A stretch of DNA of 64,000 bases from Isoetes taiwanensis (taxonomy: Eukaryota > Streptophyta > Lycopodiopsida > Isoetales > Isoetaceae): the NCBI GenBank assembly GCA_021234155.1, contig JAJEKV010000330.1, positions 62,001 through 126,000 of the forward strand, in the 5' to 3' direction. This document shows, piece by piece, positions 12,915 to 22,336 of this stretch. Numbering within the stretch: position 1 is the first letter of the stretch; each line of letters opens with the position of its first letter. The notes beneath the pieces are model-generated. The model saw nothing but the letters and a program-made list of their open reading frames with translations, ran no database searches and was not told the origin of the DNA. The position numbers were made by a program, and so were the translations under genes.

Positions 12915-13232
12915 CTAGTTATCGGCATCGAGATAGCCACCAGAGCAGCGGCATAAGGGCGGGATGCTTTTGGTGCAAATACTGCAAGAACTTCCCTCGG
13001 GACAGTCCTGATCGGAGCAGCAGCTCGAATCTGGGTGGCAATCTGAAGAAGGTCCGGTGCACCAGCAATATGGATTCAGAGAACGGTCGCAGGCTGTGCA
13101 AAATTTGCCAGCCTCACAGAACTTGCTTTTGGGGCAACACTCGGAATTGGGTTTGCAAACCAGACCCGCATCGCTTTTGTAACAGAGTAGAATAACCGCC
13201 ATCAGTATGAGGAGCCCCATTTTAGTCGCCAT
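12915..13232 (-). CDS. Bowman-Birk type double-headed serine protease inhibitor, secreted
   Basis: A single-exon, 105-residue protein. Residues 1-22 form a typical signal peptide (MATKMGLLILMAVILLCYKS then cleavage near DAG), so the product should enter the secretory pathway. The mature part holds 16 cysteines as two 8-Cys repeats (residues 26-58 and 65-96) with nearly identical spacing, C-x5-CC-x4/5-C-x5-C-x2-C-x7-C-x-C. Each repeat carries one nine-residue loop like the Bowman-Birk reactive loop. Loop 2, CTKSIPPLC (86-94), is canonical with P1 Lys88, P1' Ser89 and cis-Pro at P3'. Loop 1, CDRSLNPYC (48-56), has P1 Arg50 and Ser51 but Asn at P3' instead of Pro. Both heads should favour trypsin-like proteases. 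Classical double-headed members have 14 cysteines, so 16 in two separable repeats is unusual. Angiosperm family roles are seed storage and wound defence; the role here is inferred only. Start chosen: first Met, good signal peptide, TATA box about 55 bases upstream. Confidence 0.85.
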   Translation of the reverse strand: MATKMGLLILMAVILLCYKSDAGLVCKPNSECCPKSKFCEAGKFCTACDRSLNPYCWCTGPSSDCHPDSSCCSDQDCPEGSSCSICTKSIPPLCRCSGGYLDADN

Positions 13233-13345
13233 TATAAAACTTGAGTAGTTGAAGGCAGAGTGCAGAATAAAGCCTTCCCTCCCCTTCTTTTATATCCCCA
13301 ATAACACGTCACGAATAGGCGCCTCTGATATATGCCACGTCCTTG
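13233..13345 (-). promoter_or_regulatory. Promoter of the Bowman-Birk gene: TATA box and two ACGT elements
   Basis: On the minus strand TATAAAAG lies at 13294-13287, about 55-62 bases before the ATG, giving a predicted short 5' leader. Further upstream, GACGTG (13310-13305) and ACGTGGC (13340-13334) are ACGT-core elements; the second equals the usual ABRE core bound by bZIP factors. Stress or abscisic acid control is an inference from these motifs only. Confidence 0.6.
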
Positions 13346-14380
13346 GCACATATCAGCCTCCCAATCTACAATATCCTCTCCAATCCAAAAACAACCTCTT
13401 CTAAAGCTCCTGTCTAGTCTGCTCTGCACATGATAAGCTTTGGGCCGGATAAGATTTGAAAAAGCCCATCCTATCCTATCCTATATATTATTACAGTAAT
13501 TCCTGGATTTGGATCCAGCCCTAGATTGGACGGTTTAGATCTAGGGCTGCAGATCCAACGCCGTAGCACCATAAGAATAGGAAAATTTCGTCCAACTTTG
13601 CGGGCGCTGCTCTGCTTCATCGCCATAGCCAAGCATACTCATTTCCGGGCAAATCGGCGCAAATCGGTTGTCCAGCGATGGATTTAAACGATGGTGGAAC
13701 CATTTTTGTGGGCAATAGGTCGGAGATGACTACAAGGCGATGGTTTTGGGCACCATCAATATATGCTAGGTTTACTGCCACAGAGCATTGGGCTTCTAGA
13801 TCCTGAAGAATGCACGACAGAGACACCTGCGTCAAATGAAAGAGGTTCGTTTGCTCTTAAATCTTTTACAATGTCAATGTGTGTAAACTGTGTCAGCAAA
13901 TTGCTTCCTTTTCTGGCCTGCACTTATGCCCTGGAATTTGGTCAGCAGATTGCTTAAACAATTGCTTCCTCAACTGCTAAGATGGGGGAAAGATGTGGTG
14001 GAACCATTTTTGTGGGCAATAGGTTGGAGATGACTACAAGGCCATGGTTTTGGGCACCATCAATATATGCTAGGTTTACTGCCACAGAGCATTGGGCTTC
14101 TAGATCCCGAAGAAGGCATGACAGAGACATCTGCGTCAAATGAAAGAGGTTCGTTTGCTCTTAAATCTTTTACAATGTCAATGTGTGTAAACTGTGTCAG
14201 CAAATTGCTTCCTTTTCTGGCCTGCACTTATGTCCTGGAATTTGGTCAGCAGATTGCTAAAACAATTGCTTCCTCAACTGTTAAGATAGGGAAAGATGTT
14301 GTGTCTCATCGGAAAATTAGAAGCCTAGCATGCCTTAATGATCAGACATGCACATTGACACTCTCTAGAGAGACTGCCTA

Positions 14381-15045
14381 AATGTTGAGAAAAATGAGGT
14401 TTTTAAGCAGCTTCAACAATAGACTATTAAGCTTACTTCATTGGAACAGTCTAAGTAGCTAGAATTTGAAACATCTCGATGGGCCAGTCTCGAGGAGTCC
14501 TTGAAAGAAGCTCAATCAGCTGCATGGTGTGCAGAAGAGAAAGCTACTGTTACTGCTGCAGAATATTATAATTGCAACCAGCTGATTGAGAAGTTGTAGA
14601 CTGAATTGCGGGCAATAAAGGCAAGATGAAATCAAAGGCACAACTTCTCTCCCAGCAGGATGCTCTTCTTGCTACACGTCAAGCAATTATCGACAAGGGA
14701 ACAGTTGTTAACAATGCAATGAAACAAGAAATCGTCAACCTAAAGGAAGGTAATGAAACTTTAAAGAGAAAGGAAGAAGATCTGGAAAGGAAGATGCAGA
14801 AAGCCCAGGACCTTCTGAAGTCCAATCAACAGATGACTGAGTGGTTAAATGAGCAGTTGACAAATGTCCAGCTTGGAAATATTGGGATTGGTGGAGTCTC
14901 AAGATGCAACTTTAAATCTGGGATGACATATTTATCATCTTATGAGAGACCTTCACCTGCTGGTACAGGGTTTCCATCACCAAGCTTTCGAAGCTTAACT
15001 TCACAGTATGCAGGTCCCAGCCAATCAAGCTCAAATGGCAAATGA
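14381..15045 (+). pseudogene. SAS6: SAS-6 C-terminal coiled-coil fragment, Helitron cargo copy 1
   Basis: The clean frame 14626-15045 encodes a 139-residue coiled coil. It contains SKAQLLSQQDALLATRQ, a charged helix, then LKSNQQMTEWLNEQL and a Ser/Pro-rich tail. The order (LIEKL..., MKSKAQLLSQQ, NQQM..WLN..L, disordered tail) is that of the C-terminal half of SAS-6, the centriolar cartwheel protein needed for basal bodies of flagellated sperm. Upstream, 14381-14599 continues the coil (FKQLQ, SLEESLKEAQSAAW, NQLIEKL) but holds three in-frame TAG stops at 14420, 14456 and 14597, each where CAG (Gln) fits. A frame change of one base lies between 14600 and 14626. The N-terminal head domain needed for ninefold assembly is absent. 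This is a captured, intron-poor gene fragment, not a functional gene. Alternative: another long coiled-coil protein; the WLN motif argues for SAS-6. Confidence 0.65.
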
Positions 15046-15750
15046 CCCTTCAGTGTGTTTGTTCTGCCATCTGATTTATCAAACTTGGATGTCCTTATCT
15101 AGCAAGGATATTTCTCTTTCTGATATAAAAAATGACAATAAAATTGCTAGCAACAAAAGGATGTGGGCTGCTATAATGCACTTTTTATTACATGGGTTTG
15201 TATCTGAAATCCTTTTGCAATACATGTGGCAATTCACATTTTCCATAAAGTTGATCAACATGGTTGATCCATAAATTAATCATTTATCTTTGAGCATAGT
15301 GATTGCAGGAATGGGAGGAGAAAACTTCAGATAATAGAAGCAATGAATCGTCTTCCCTTCATTGTCACGCTCTTCTAATTTGCAAAGCCAGATGCATGTG
15401 CACATCATGCAAGCTTGCCTCTATGGCTTTTTCTTTGCAATTAGCAACCACCTTTGAACTTGAGTACAATCACAACATTATTGTATGGTTTTTTCTTTGC
15501 AACTAGCAACCCAACGTTAAACACCTTTGAACTTGAGTACAATCACAACATTATTGACGTTGAGATCAACTATAAAATACAAAAATATGTGTATAGCTCA
15601 AAAGTTATACCTAATGCAACCATTGGTTTATGCATACATTTAACTACAACAACCATAACATTCGGCACTAATACGACCACTTTCATATATGAAACTCAAA
15701 CATGCAACAATGTACATTTGTTTACAAGTTCATGGCTGCTTATAATAGAA

Positions 15751-15775
15751 TGGTATCAGAGCCTGGTTCGAGTTC
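15751..15775 (+). other. Retrotransposon primer-binding-site-like motif in Helitron cargo
   Basis: TGGTATCAGAGC is the classic plant Copia primer binding site, complementary to the 3' end of initiator tRNA-Met. It recurs intact in copy 4 (24612). In copies 2 (18717) and 3 (21659) it reads TGGTATCGTGAGC and TGGTATCGAGC, so it differs exactly at the CAG. No LTR end or gag/pol follows convincingly, so this is a scrap of a retroelement carried by the Helitron. Confidence 0.55.
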
Positions 15776-16418
15776 ATGAATACTGCATCAATTGATAGAA
15801 AACTTTTTGTCGAAACAAAAGCTTCAACAGAGCTTCAGACAAAAGATGAAAGGTAATACGAAGGTCACAACGACCATCTTTCTTCTTTCCATAATGCACA
15901 CATATTGACAAAGAAATTAAAAGTATAAAATCCTAATTGTGAGGGAAAACTAATTTATGATGATGCAAAAGCAAAAGTAGAAAGTCAGAAGGCCGATTTG
16001 GAAATGACGAAAGTGTTCGAGAAAAAAGAAAGAACATAAGATGAAGCTAGGTCTATGAAGATGATCCAAAATGGAGCCATTTCTCTTCAAGGCCCCAACC
16101 CGGCTTTATGCTACAAGACTGGTTTTAGTAGGGTCATTTTACGCATTAAAGGCCCAACAATTTATTTGTTACAAGGCTGAAGCATTGGGCATCCAGAAGA
16201 GTTATGGCACCGCGGCAAAGGCAAAAAATAGAGGAGGCGTAAAACAATCACACACATCGACAGCCTTTTTTTTGCTTTTTAAAAACGAAGTTAAAAAGAG
16301 GGCGGAATTTGATGGTGATAAACATTTTCGATTTATAGTAATTGCGACTTTTGAATTGATGAACTCGACTTTTTGCATATATCTATCAAAAGCCCACCAA
16401 CGGTGGGCATTTTACTAG

Positions 16419-19387
16419 TCCTATATTATAATGTTTTACAAGAATTCTCGGATTTGGATCCAGCCCTAGATTGACGGTTTTAGATCTAGGGTCGCAGATC
16501 CAACGCCGAAGCACCATAAGAATAGGAAAATTTCATCCCAACTTTTGGGCGCCGCTCGCCTTCATCGCCATAGCCATGCATACTCATTTCGGGCAAATCG
16601 GGCGCAAACGGTTGTCCAAATGATGGATTTAAACGATGGTGGAACCATTTTTGTGGGCAATAGGTTAGGAGATGACTACAAGGCGATGGTTTTGGGCACC
16701 ATCAATATATGCTAGGGTTTACTTTGCCACGCGAGCATTGGGCTTCTAGATCCCGAAGAAGGCACGCATGAGACACCAAGGCACAAAATGAAAGAGGTTC
16801 GTTTGCTCTTAAATCTTTTACAATGTCAATGTGTGTAAACTGTGGTCAACAAATTGCTTCCTTTTCTCGCCCTCGCACTTATGCCCCTCGAATTTGGTCA
16901 GTGGTGATTGCTTAAACAATTGCTTCCTCAACCGCTAAGATAGGGAAAGATGTGGTGGAACCATTTTTGTGGGCAATAGGTTGGAGATGACTACAAGGCC
17001 ATGGTTTTGGGCACCATCAATATATGCTAGGTTTATCGCCACGTAGCATTGGGCTTCTAGATCCCGAAGAAGGCATGATGTAGATATCTGCGCCAAAATG
17101 AAAGAGGTTCGTTTGCTCTTAAATCTTTTACAATGTCAATGTGTAAAACTGTGTCAGAAATTGCTTCCTTTTCCGCCTCGCACTTATGTCCCGGAATTTG
17201 GTCAACAGATTGCTAAAACAATTGATTCCTCAACCGTTTAAGATAGGGAAAGATGTTGTGTCTCATCGAAAATTAGAAGCCTAGCATGCCTTAATGATAG
17301 ACATGCACATTGACACTCTCTAGAGAGACCGCCTAAATGTTGAGAAAAATGAGGTTTTAAGCAAGCTTCAACAATAGACTATTGCTTACTTCATTGGAAC
17401 AGCCTAAGTAGCTAGAATTTGAAACATCTCGATGGGCCGGGCCTCGAGGAGTCCTTGAAAGAAGCTCAATCACCGCATGGTGTGCGTAAGAGAAAGCTAT
17501 CAAGCATCGGCCGCAGAATATTATAATTGCAACCCGGTTGATTGAGAAGTTGTAGACTCAATTGGGGCAATAAAGGCAAGATGAAATCAAAGGCACAACT
17601 TCTCTCCCCAAATAGATGCTCTTCTTGCTACTACGTCAAGCAAATTATCGACAAGGGAACAGTTGTTAACAATGCAATGAAACAAGAAATCGCCAAACCT
17701 AAAGGAAGGTAATGAAAAACTTTAAAGAGAAAGGAAGAAGATCCGAAAGGAAGATGCGTAAAGCCCGTGGACCTTCTCAAGTCCAATCAACAGATGACCG
17801 AAAGTGGTTAAATGAGCGGGTTGACAAATGTCCAGCTTGGAAATATTGGGATTGGTGGAGTCTCAAGATGCAACTTTAAATCTGGGATGACATATTTATC
17901 ATCTTATGAGAGACCTTCACCTGCTGGTACAGGGTTTCCATCACCAAGCTTTGAAGCTTAACTTCACAAGATGTGTCCCAGCCAATCAAGCTCAAATGGC
18001 AAATGACCCTTCAAGTGTGTTTGTTCCGCCATCTGATTTATCAAACTTGGATGTCCTTATCTAGCAAGGATATTTCTTCTTTTGATATAAAAATGACAAT
18101 AAAATTGCTAGCAACAAAAGGATGTGGGCTGCTATAATGCACTTTTATTACATGGGTTTGTATCCAAATCCTTTTGCAATACATGTGGCAATTCACATTT
18201 TCCATAAAGTTGATCAACATGGTTGATCCATAAATTAATCATTTATCTTTGAGCATAGTGATTGCAGGAATGGGAGGAGAAAACTTCGATAATAGAAGCA
18301 ATGAATCGCCTTCCCTTCATTGTCACGCTTCTTCTAATTTGCAAAGCCAGATGCATGTGCACATCATGCAAGCTTGCCTCTATGGCTTTTTCTTTTGCAA
18401 TTAGCAACCACCTTTGAACTTGAGTACAATCACAACATTATTGTATGGTTTTTTCTTTGCAACTAGCAACCCAACGTTAAACACCTTTGAACTTGAGTAC
18501 AATCACAACATTATTGACGTTGAGATCAACTATAAAATACAAAAATATGTGTATAGCTCAAAGTTATACCTAATGCAAACCATTGGTTTATGCATACATT
18601 TAACTACAACAACCATAACATTCGCACTAATAATGAACACTACCATTTTCATATATGAAACTCAAACATGCAACAATGTACATTTGTTTACAAGTTCATG
18701 GTCGCTTATAATAGAATGGTATCGTGAGCCCGGTTCGAGTTCATGAATACCGTGATCAATTGATAGAAAACTTTTTGTCAAAACAAAAGCTTCAACAGAG
18801 CTCGCATAAAAAAAGATGAAAGGTAATAATAAGGTCACAACGACCATCTTTCTTCTTTCCATAATGCACACATATTGACAGCAAATTAAAAGTATAAAAT
18901 CCTAATTGTGAGGGAAAACTAATTTATGATGATGCAAAAGCAAAAGTAGAAAGTCGTAGCGCCGATGCTGGAAATGACGAAAGTGTTTCGAGCAAAAAGA
19001 AAGAACATAAGATGAAGCTAGGTCTATGAAGATGATCCAAAATGGAGCCATTTCCTCTTCAAGGCCCCAACCCGGCTTTATGGGCTACAAGACTGGTTTT
19101 AGTAGGGTCATTTTACGCGATTAAAGGCCCAACAATTTATTTGTTACAAGGCTGAAGCATTGGGCATCCAGAAGAGTTATGGCACGATGTCAGGCAAAAG
19201 GCAAAAAATAGAGGAGGCGTAAACACCGACACACATCGACAGCTTTTTTTGCTTTTTAAAAACGAGTTAAAAGAGGGCGGAATTTGATGGTGATAAACAT
19301 TTCGTTATAGTAATTGCTACTTTTGAATTGATGAACTCGACTTTTGCATATCTAACAAAAGCCCACCAACGGTGGGCATTTTACTAG
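16419..19387 (+). mobile_element. Helitron, tandem copy 2 of 4
   Basis: Starts TCCTATATTATAATG immediately after CTAG of copy 1. Ends with the hairpin at 19361-19377 and CTAG at 19384-19387. Collinear with copy 1 over its whole length, but with numerous small indels. Many of these fall on CAG/CTG sites of copy 1 (for example GCCTGCACTTATG becomes GCCCTCGCACTTATG). Confidence 0.9.
17336..18006 (+). pseudogene. SAS6: SAS-6 fragment, Helitron cargo copy 2
   Basis: Collinear with the copy 1 fragment; ATGAAATCAAAGGCACAACT lies at 17581. The same three TAG stops are present. Several extra frame shifts break the 139-residue frame, mostly next to sites that are CAG or CTG in copy 1. Some of these may be sequence errors. 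Confidence 0.6.
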
Positions 19388-22336
19388 TCCTATATTATAA
19401 TGTTTTACAGTAATTCCTGGATTTGGATCCAGCCCTAGATTGGACGGTTTAGATCTAGGGCTGCAGATCCAACGCCGTAGCACCATAAGAATAGGAAAAT
19501 TTGGGTCCAACTTTTGGCGGCGCCTCCGCTTCATCGCCATAGCCATGCATACTCATTTCCGGGCAAATCGGCGCAAATCGGTTGTCCAGCGATGGATTTA
19601 AACGATGGTGGAACCATTTTTGTGGGCAATAGGTCGGAGATGACTACAAGGCGATGGTTTTGGGCACCATCAATATATGCTAGGTTTATCGCCACGCAGC
19701 AGCATTGGGCTTCTAGATCAAGAAGAAGGCACGTGAGACACCTCGCCAAAATGAAAGAGGTTCGCTTTGCTCTTAAATCTTTTACAATGTCAATGTGTAA
19801 ACCGTGGTCGCAAGAAATTGCTTCCTTTTTCTCGCCCGCACTTATGCCCCCGAATTTGGTCACAGATTGCTTAAAAACAATTGCTTCCTCAACCGCTAAG
19901 ATAGGGAAAGATGTGGTGGAACCATTTTGTGGGCAATAGGTTGGAGATGACTACAAGGCCATGGTTTTGGGCACCATCAATATATGCTAGGTTTATCGCC
20001 ACAGAGCATTGGGCTTCTAGATCCCAAGAAGGCATGATAGACATCTCGCGTCAAAATGAAAGAGGTTCGCTTGCTCTTAAATCTTTTACAATGTCAATGT
20101 GTAAACTGTGGTACAAGAATTGCTTCCTTTTTCCGCCCTGCACTTATGTCCCCGAATTTGGTCGCAGATTGCTAAAACAATTGATTCCTCAACCGCTAAG
20201 ATAGGGAAAGATGTTGTGTCTCATCGAAAATTAGAAGCCTAGCATGCCTTAATGATCGAGACATGCACATTGACTCTCTAGAGAGACCGCCTAAATGTTG
20301 AGAAAATGAGGTTTTAAGCAGACTTCAACAATAGACTATTAAGCTTACTTCATTGGAACAAATAAGTAGCTAGAATTTGAAACATCTCGATGGGCCAGCC
20401 TCGAGGAGTCCTTGAAAGAAGCTCAATCACCGCATGGTGTGCGTAAGAGAAAGCTACCGCTATCGCCGCAGAATATTATAATTGCAAAACCAGCTGATTG
20501 AGAAGTTGTAGACTCAACCGCGGGCAATAAAGGCAAGATGAAATCAAAGGCACAACTTCTCCCAAAGCAGGATGCTCTTCTTGCTACACGCCAAGCAATT
20601 ATCGACAAGGGAACAGCTTGTTAACAATGCAATGAAACAAGAAATCACAACCTAAAAGGAAGGTAATGAAACTTTAAAGAGAAAGGAAGAAGATCCGAGA
20701 AAGGAAGATGCAGAAAGCCCGTGACCTTCTCAAGTCCAATCAACAGATGACGAAGTGGTTAAATGAGCAAGCTTGACAAATGTCCAAATTTTGGAAATAT
20801 TGGGATTGGTGGAGTCTCAAGATGCAACTTTAAACTGGATGACATATTTATCATCTTATGAGAGACCTTCACCGCCGGGGGGGTTTCCATCACCAAGCTT
20901 TGCTTAACTTCACAAGATGCGTGTCCCCCAATCAAGCTCAAATGGCAAATGACCCTTCAAAGGTGTTTGTTCCGCCATCTGATTTATCAAACTTGGATGT
21001 CCTTATCTAGCAAGGATATTTCTCTTCGATATAAAAAAATGACAATAAAATTGCTAGCAACAAAAGGATGTGGGCTGCTATAATGCACTTTTTATTACAT
21101 GGGTTTGTATCCGAAATCCTTTTGCAATACATGTGGCAATTCACATTTTCCATAAAGTTGATCAACATGGTTGATCCATAAATTAATCATTTATCTTTGA
21201 GCATAGTGATTGCAGGAATGGGAGGAGAAAACTTCAGATAATAGAAGCAATGAATCGCCTTCCCTTCATTGTCACGCTTCTTCTAATTTGCAAAGCCGAT
21301 GCATGTGCACATCATGCAAGCTTGCCTCTATGGCTTTTTCTTTGCAATTAGCAACCACCTTTGAACTTGAGTACAATCACAACATTATTGTATGGTTTTT
21401 CTTTGCAACTAGCAACCCAACGTTAAACACCTTTGAACTTGAGTACAATCACAACATTATTGACGTTGAGATCAACTATAAAATACAAAAAATATGTGTA
21501 TAGCTCAAAGTTATACCTAATGCAACCATTGGTTTATGCATACATTTAACTACAAACAACCATAACATTCGGCACTAATACTAACCACTTTCATATATGA
21601 AACTCAAACATGCAACAATGTACATTTGTTTACAAGTTCATGGTCGCTTATAATAGAATGGTATCGAGCCCGGTTCGAAGTTCATGAATACCGTGATCAA
21701 TTGATAGAAAACTTTTTGTTAAAAACAAAAGCTTCAAATGAGCTTCATAAAAAAGATGAAAGGTAATAATGAAGGTCACAACCACCATCTTTCTTCTTTC
21801 CATAATGCACACATATTGACAAAGAAATTAAAAGTATAAAATCCTAATTGTGAGGGGAAAACTAATTTATGATGATGCAAAAGCAAAAGTAGAAAGTCAT
21901 AGCTACCGATGCCGAAATGACGAAAGTGTTCCGAAAGCAAAAGAAAGAACATAAGATGAAGCTAGGTCTATGAAGATGATCCAAAAATGGAGCCATTTCC
22001 TCTTCAAGGCCCCAACCCGCTTAAGTGTGCTACAAGACCTGGTTTTAGTAGGGTCATTTTTACGCATTAAAGGCCCAACAATTTATTTGTTACAAGGCTG
22101 AAGCATTGGGCATCCAGAAGAGTTATGGCACCATGTCAGGCAAAGGCAAAAAATAGAGGAGGCGTAAACACCGACACACATCGATGCCTTTTTTTTGCTT
22201 TTTAAAAACGAAGTTAAAAGAGGGCGGAATTTGATGGTGATAAACATTTCTGCTATAGTAATTGCTACTTTTTGAATTGATGAACTCGACTTTTGCATAT
22301 CTATCAAAAGCCCACCAACGGTGGGCATTTTACTAG
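19388..22336 (+). mobile_element. Helitron, tandem copy 3 of 4
   Basis: Begins TCCTATATTATAATG directly after CTAG of copy 2. Hairpin at 22310-22326, terminal CTAG at 22333-22336. Collinear with the others and carries the same cargo. Confidence 0.9.
20293..20952 (+). pseudogene. SAS6: SAS-6 fragment, Helitron cargo copy 3
   Basis: ATGAAATCAAAGGC at 20538 marks the coiled-coil start. The frame is broken repeatedly. The three TAG stops are shared or altered in the same places as in copy 1. Confidence 0.58.

Larger units (their letters stand above)
13479..16418 (+). mobile_element. Helitron, tandem copy 1 of 4
   Basis: Starts TCCTATATATTATTACAG and ends with hairpin GCCCACC-AAC-GGTGGGC (16392-16408) followed by ATTTTACTAG. 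The base before the start is A, and the base after the end of copy 4 is T, so the whole array sits at an A^T target. The junction to copy 2 is CTAG|TC with no base between. Contents in order: TTTAAACGATGGTGG-containing repeats (a roughly 300-bp segment present twice, from about 13680 and 13995), the SAS-6 fragment (14381-15045), an internal direct repeat containing GAACTTGAGTACAATCAC (15460 and 15527), a retrotransposon primer-binding-site-like motif (15751) and a coding-like stretch near 15940-16120. No Rep/helicase gene. Copy 1 has the best preserved reading frames of the four. Confidence 0.9.

Noticed and set aside
15008-15274. 88-codon frame downstream of the SAS-6 fragment
   Set aside because: It overlaps the SAS-6 tail in another frame and is not preserved in the other Helitron copies.
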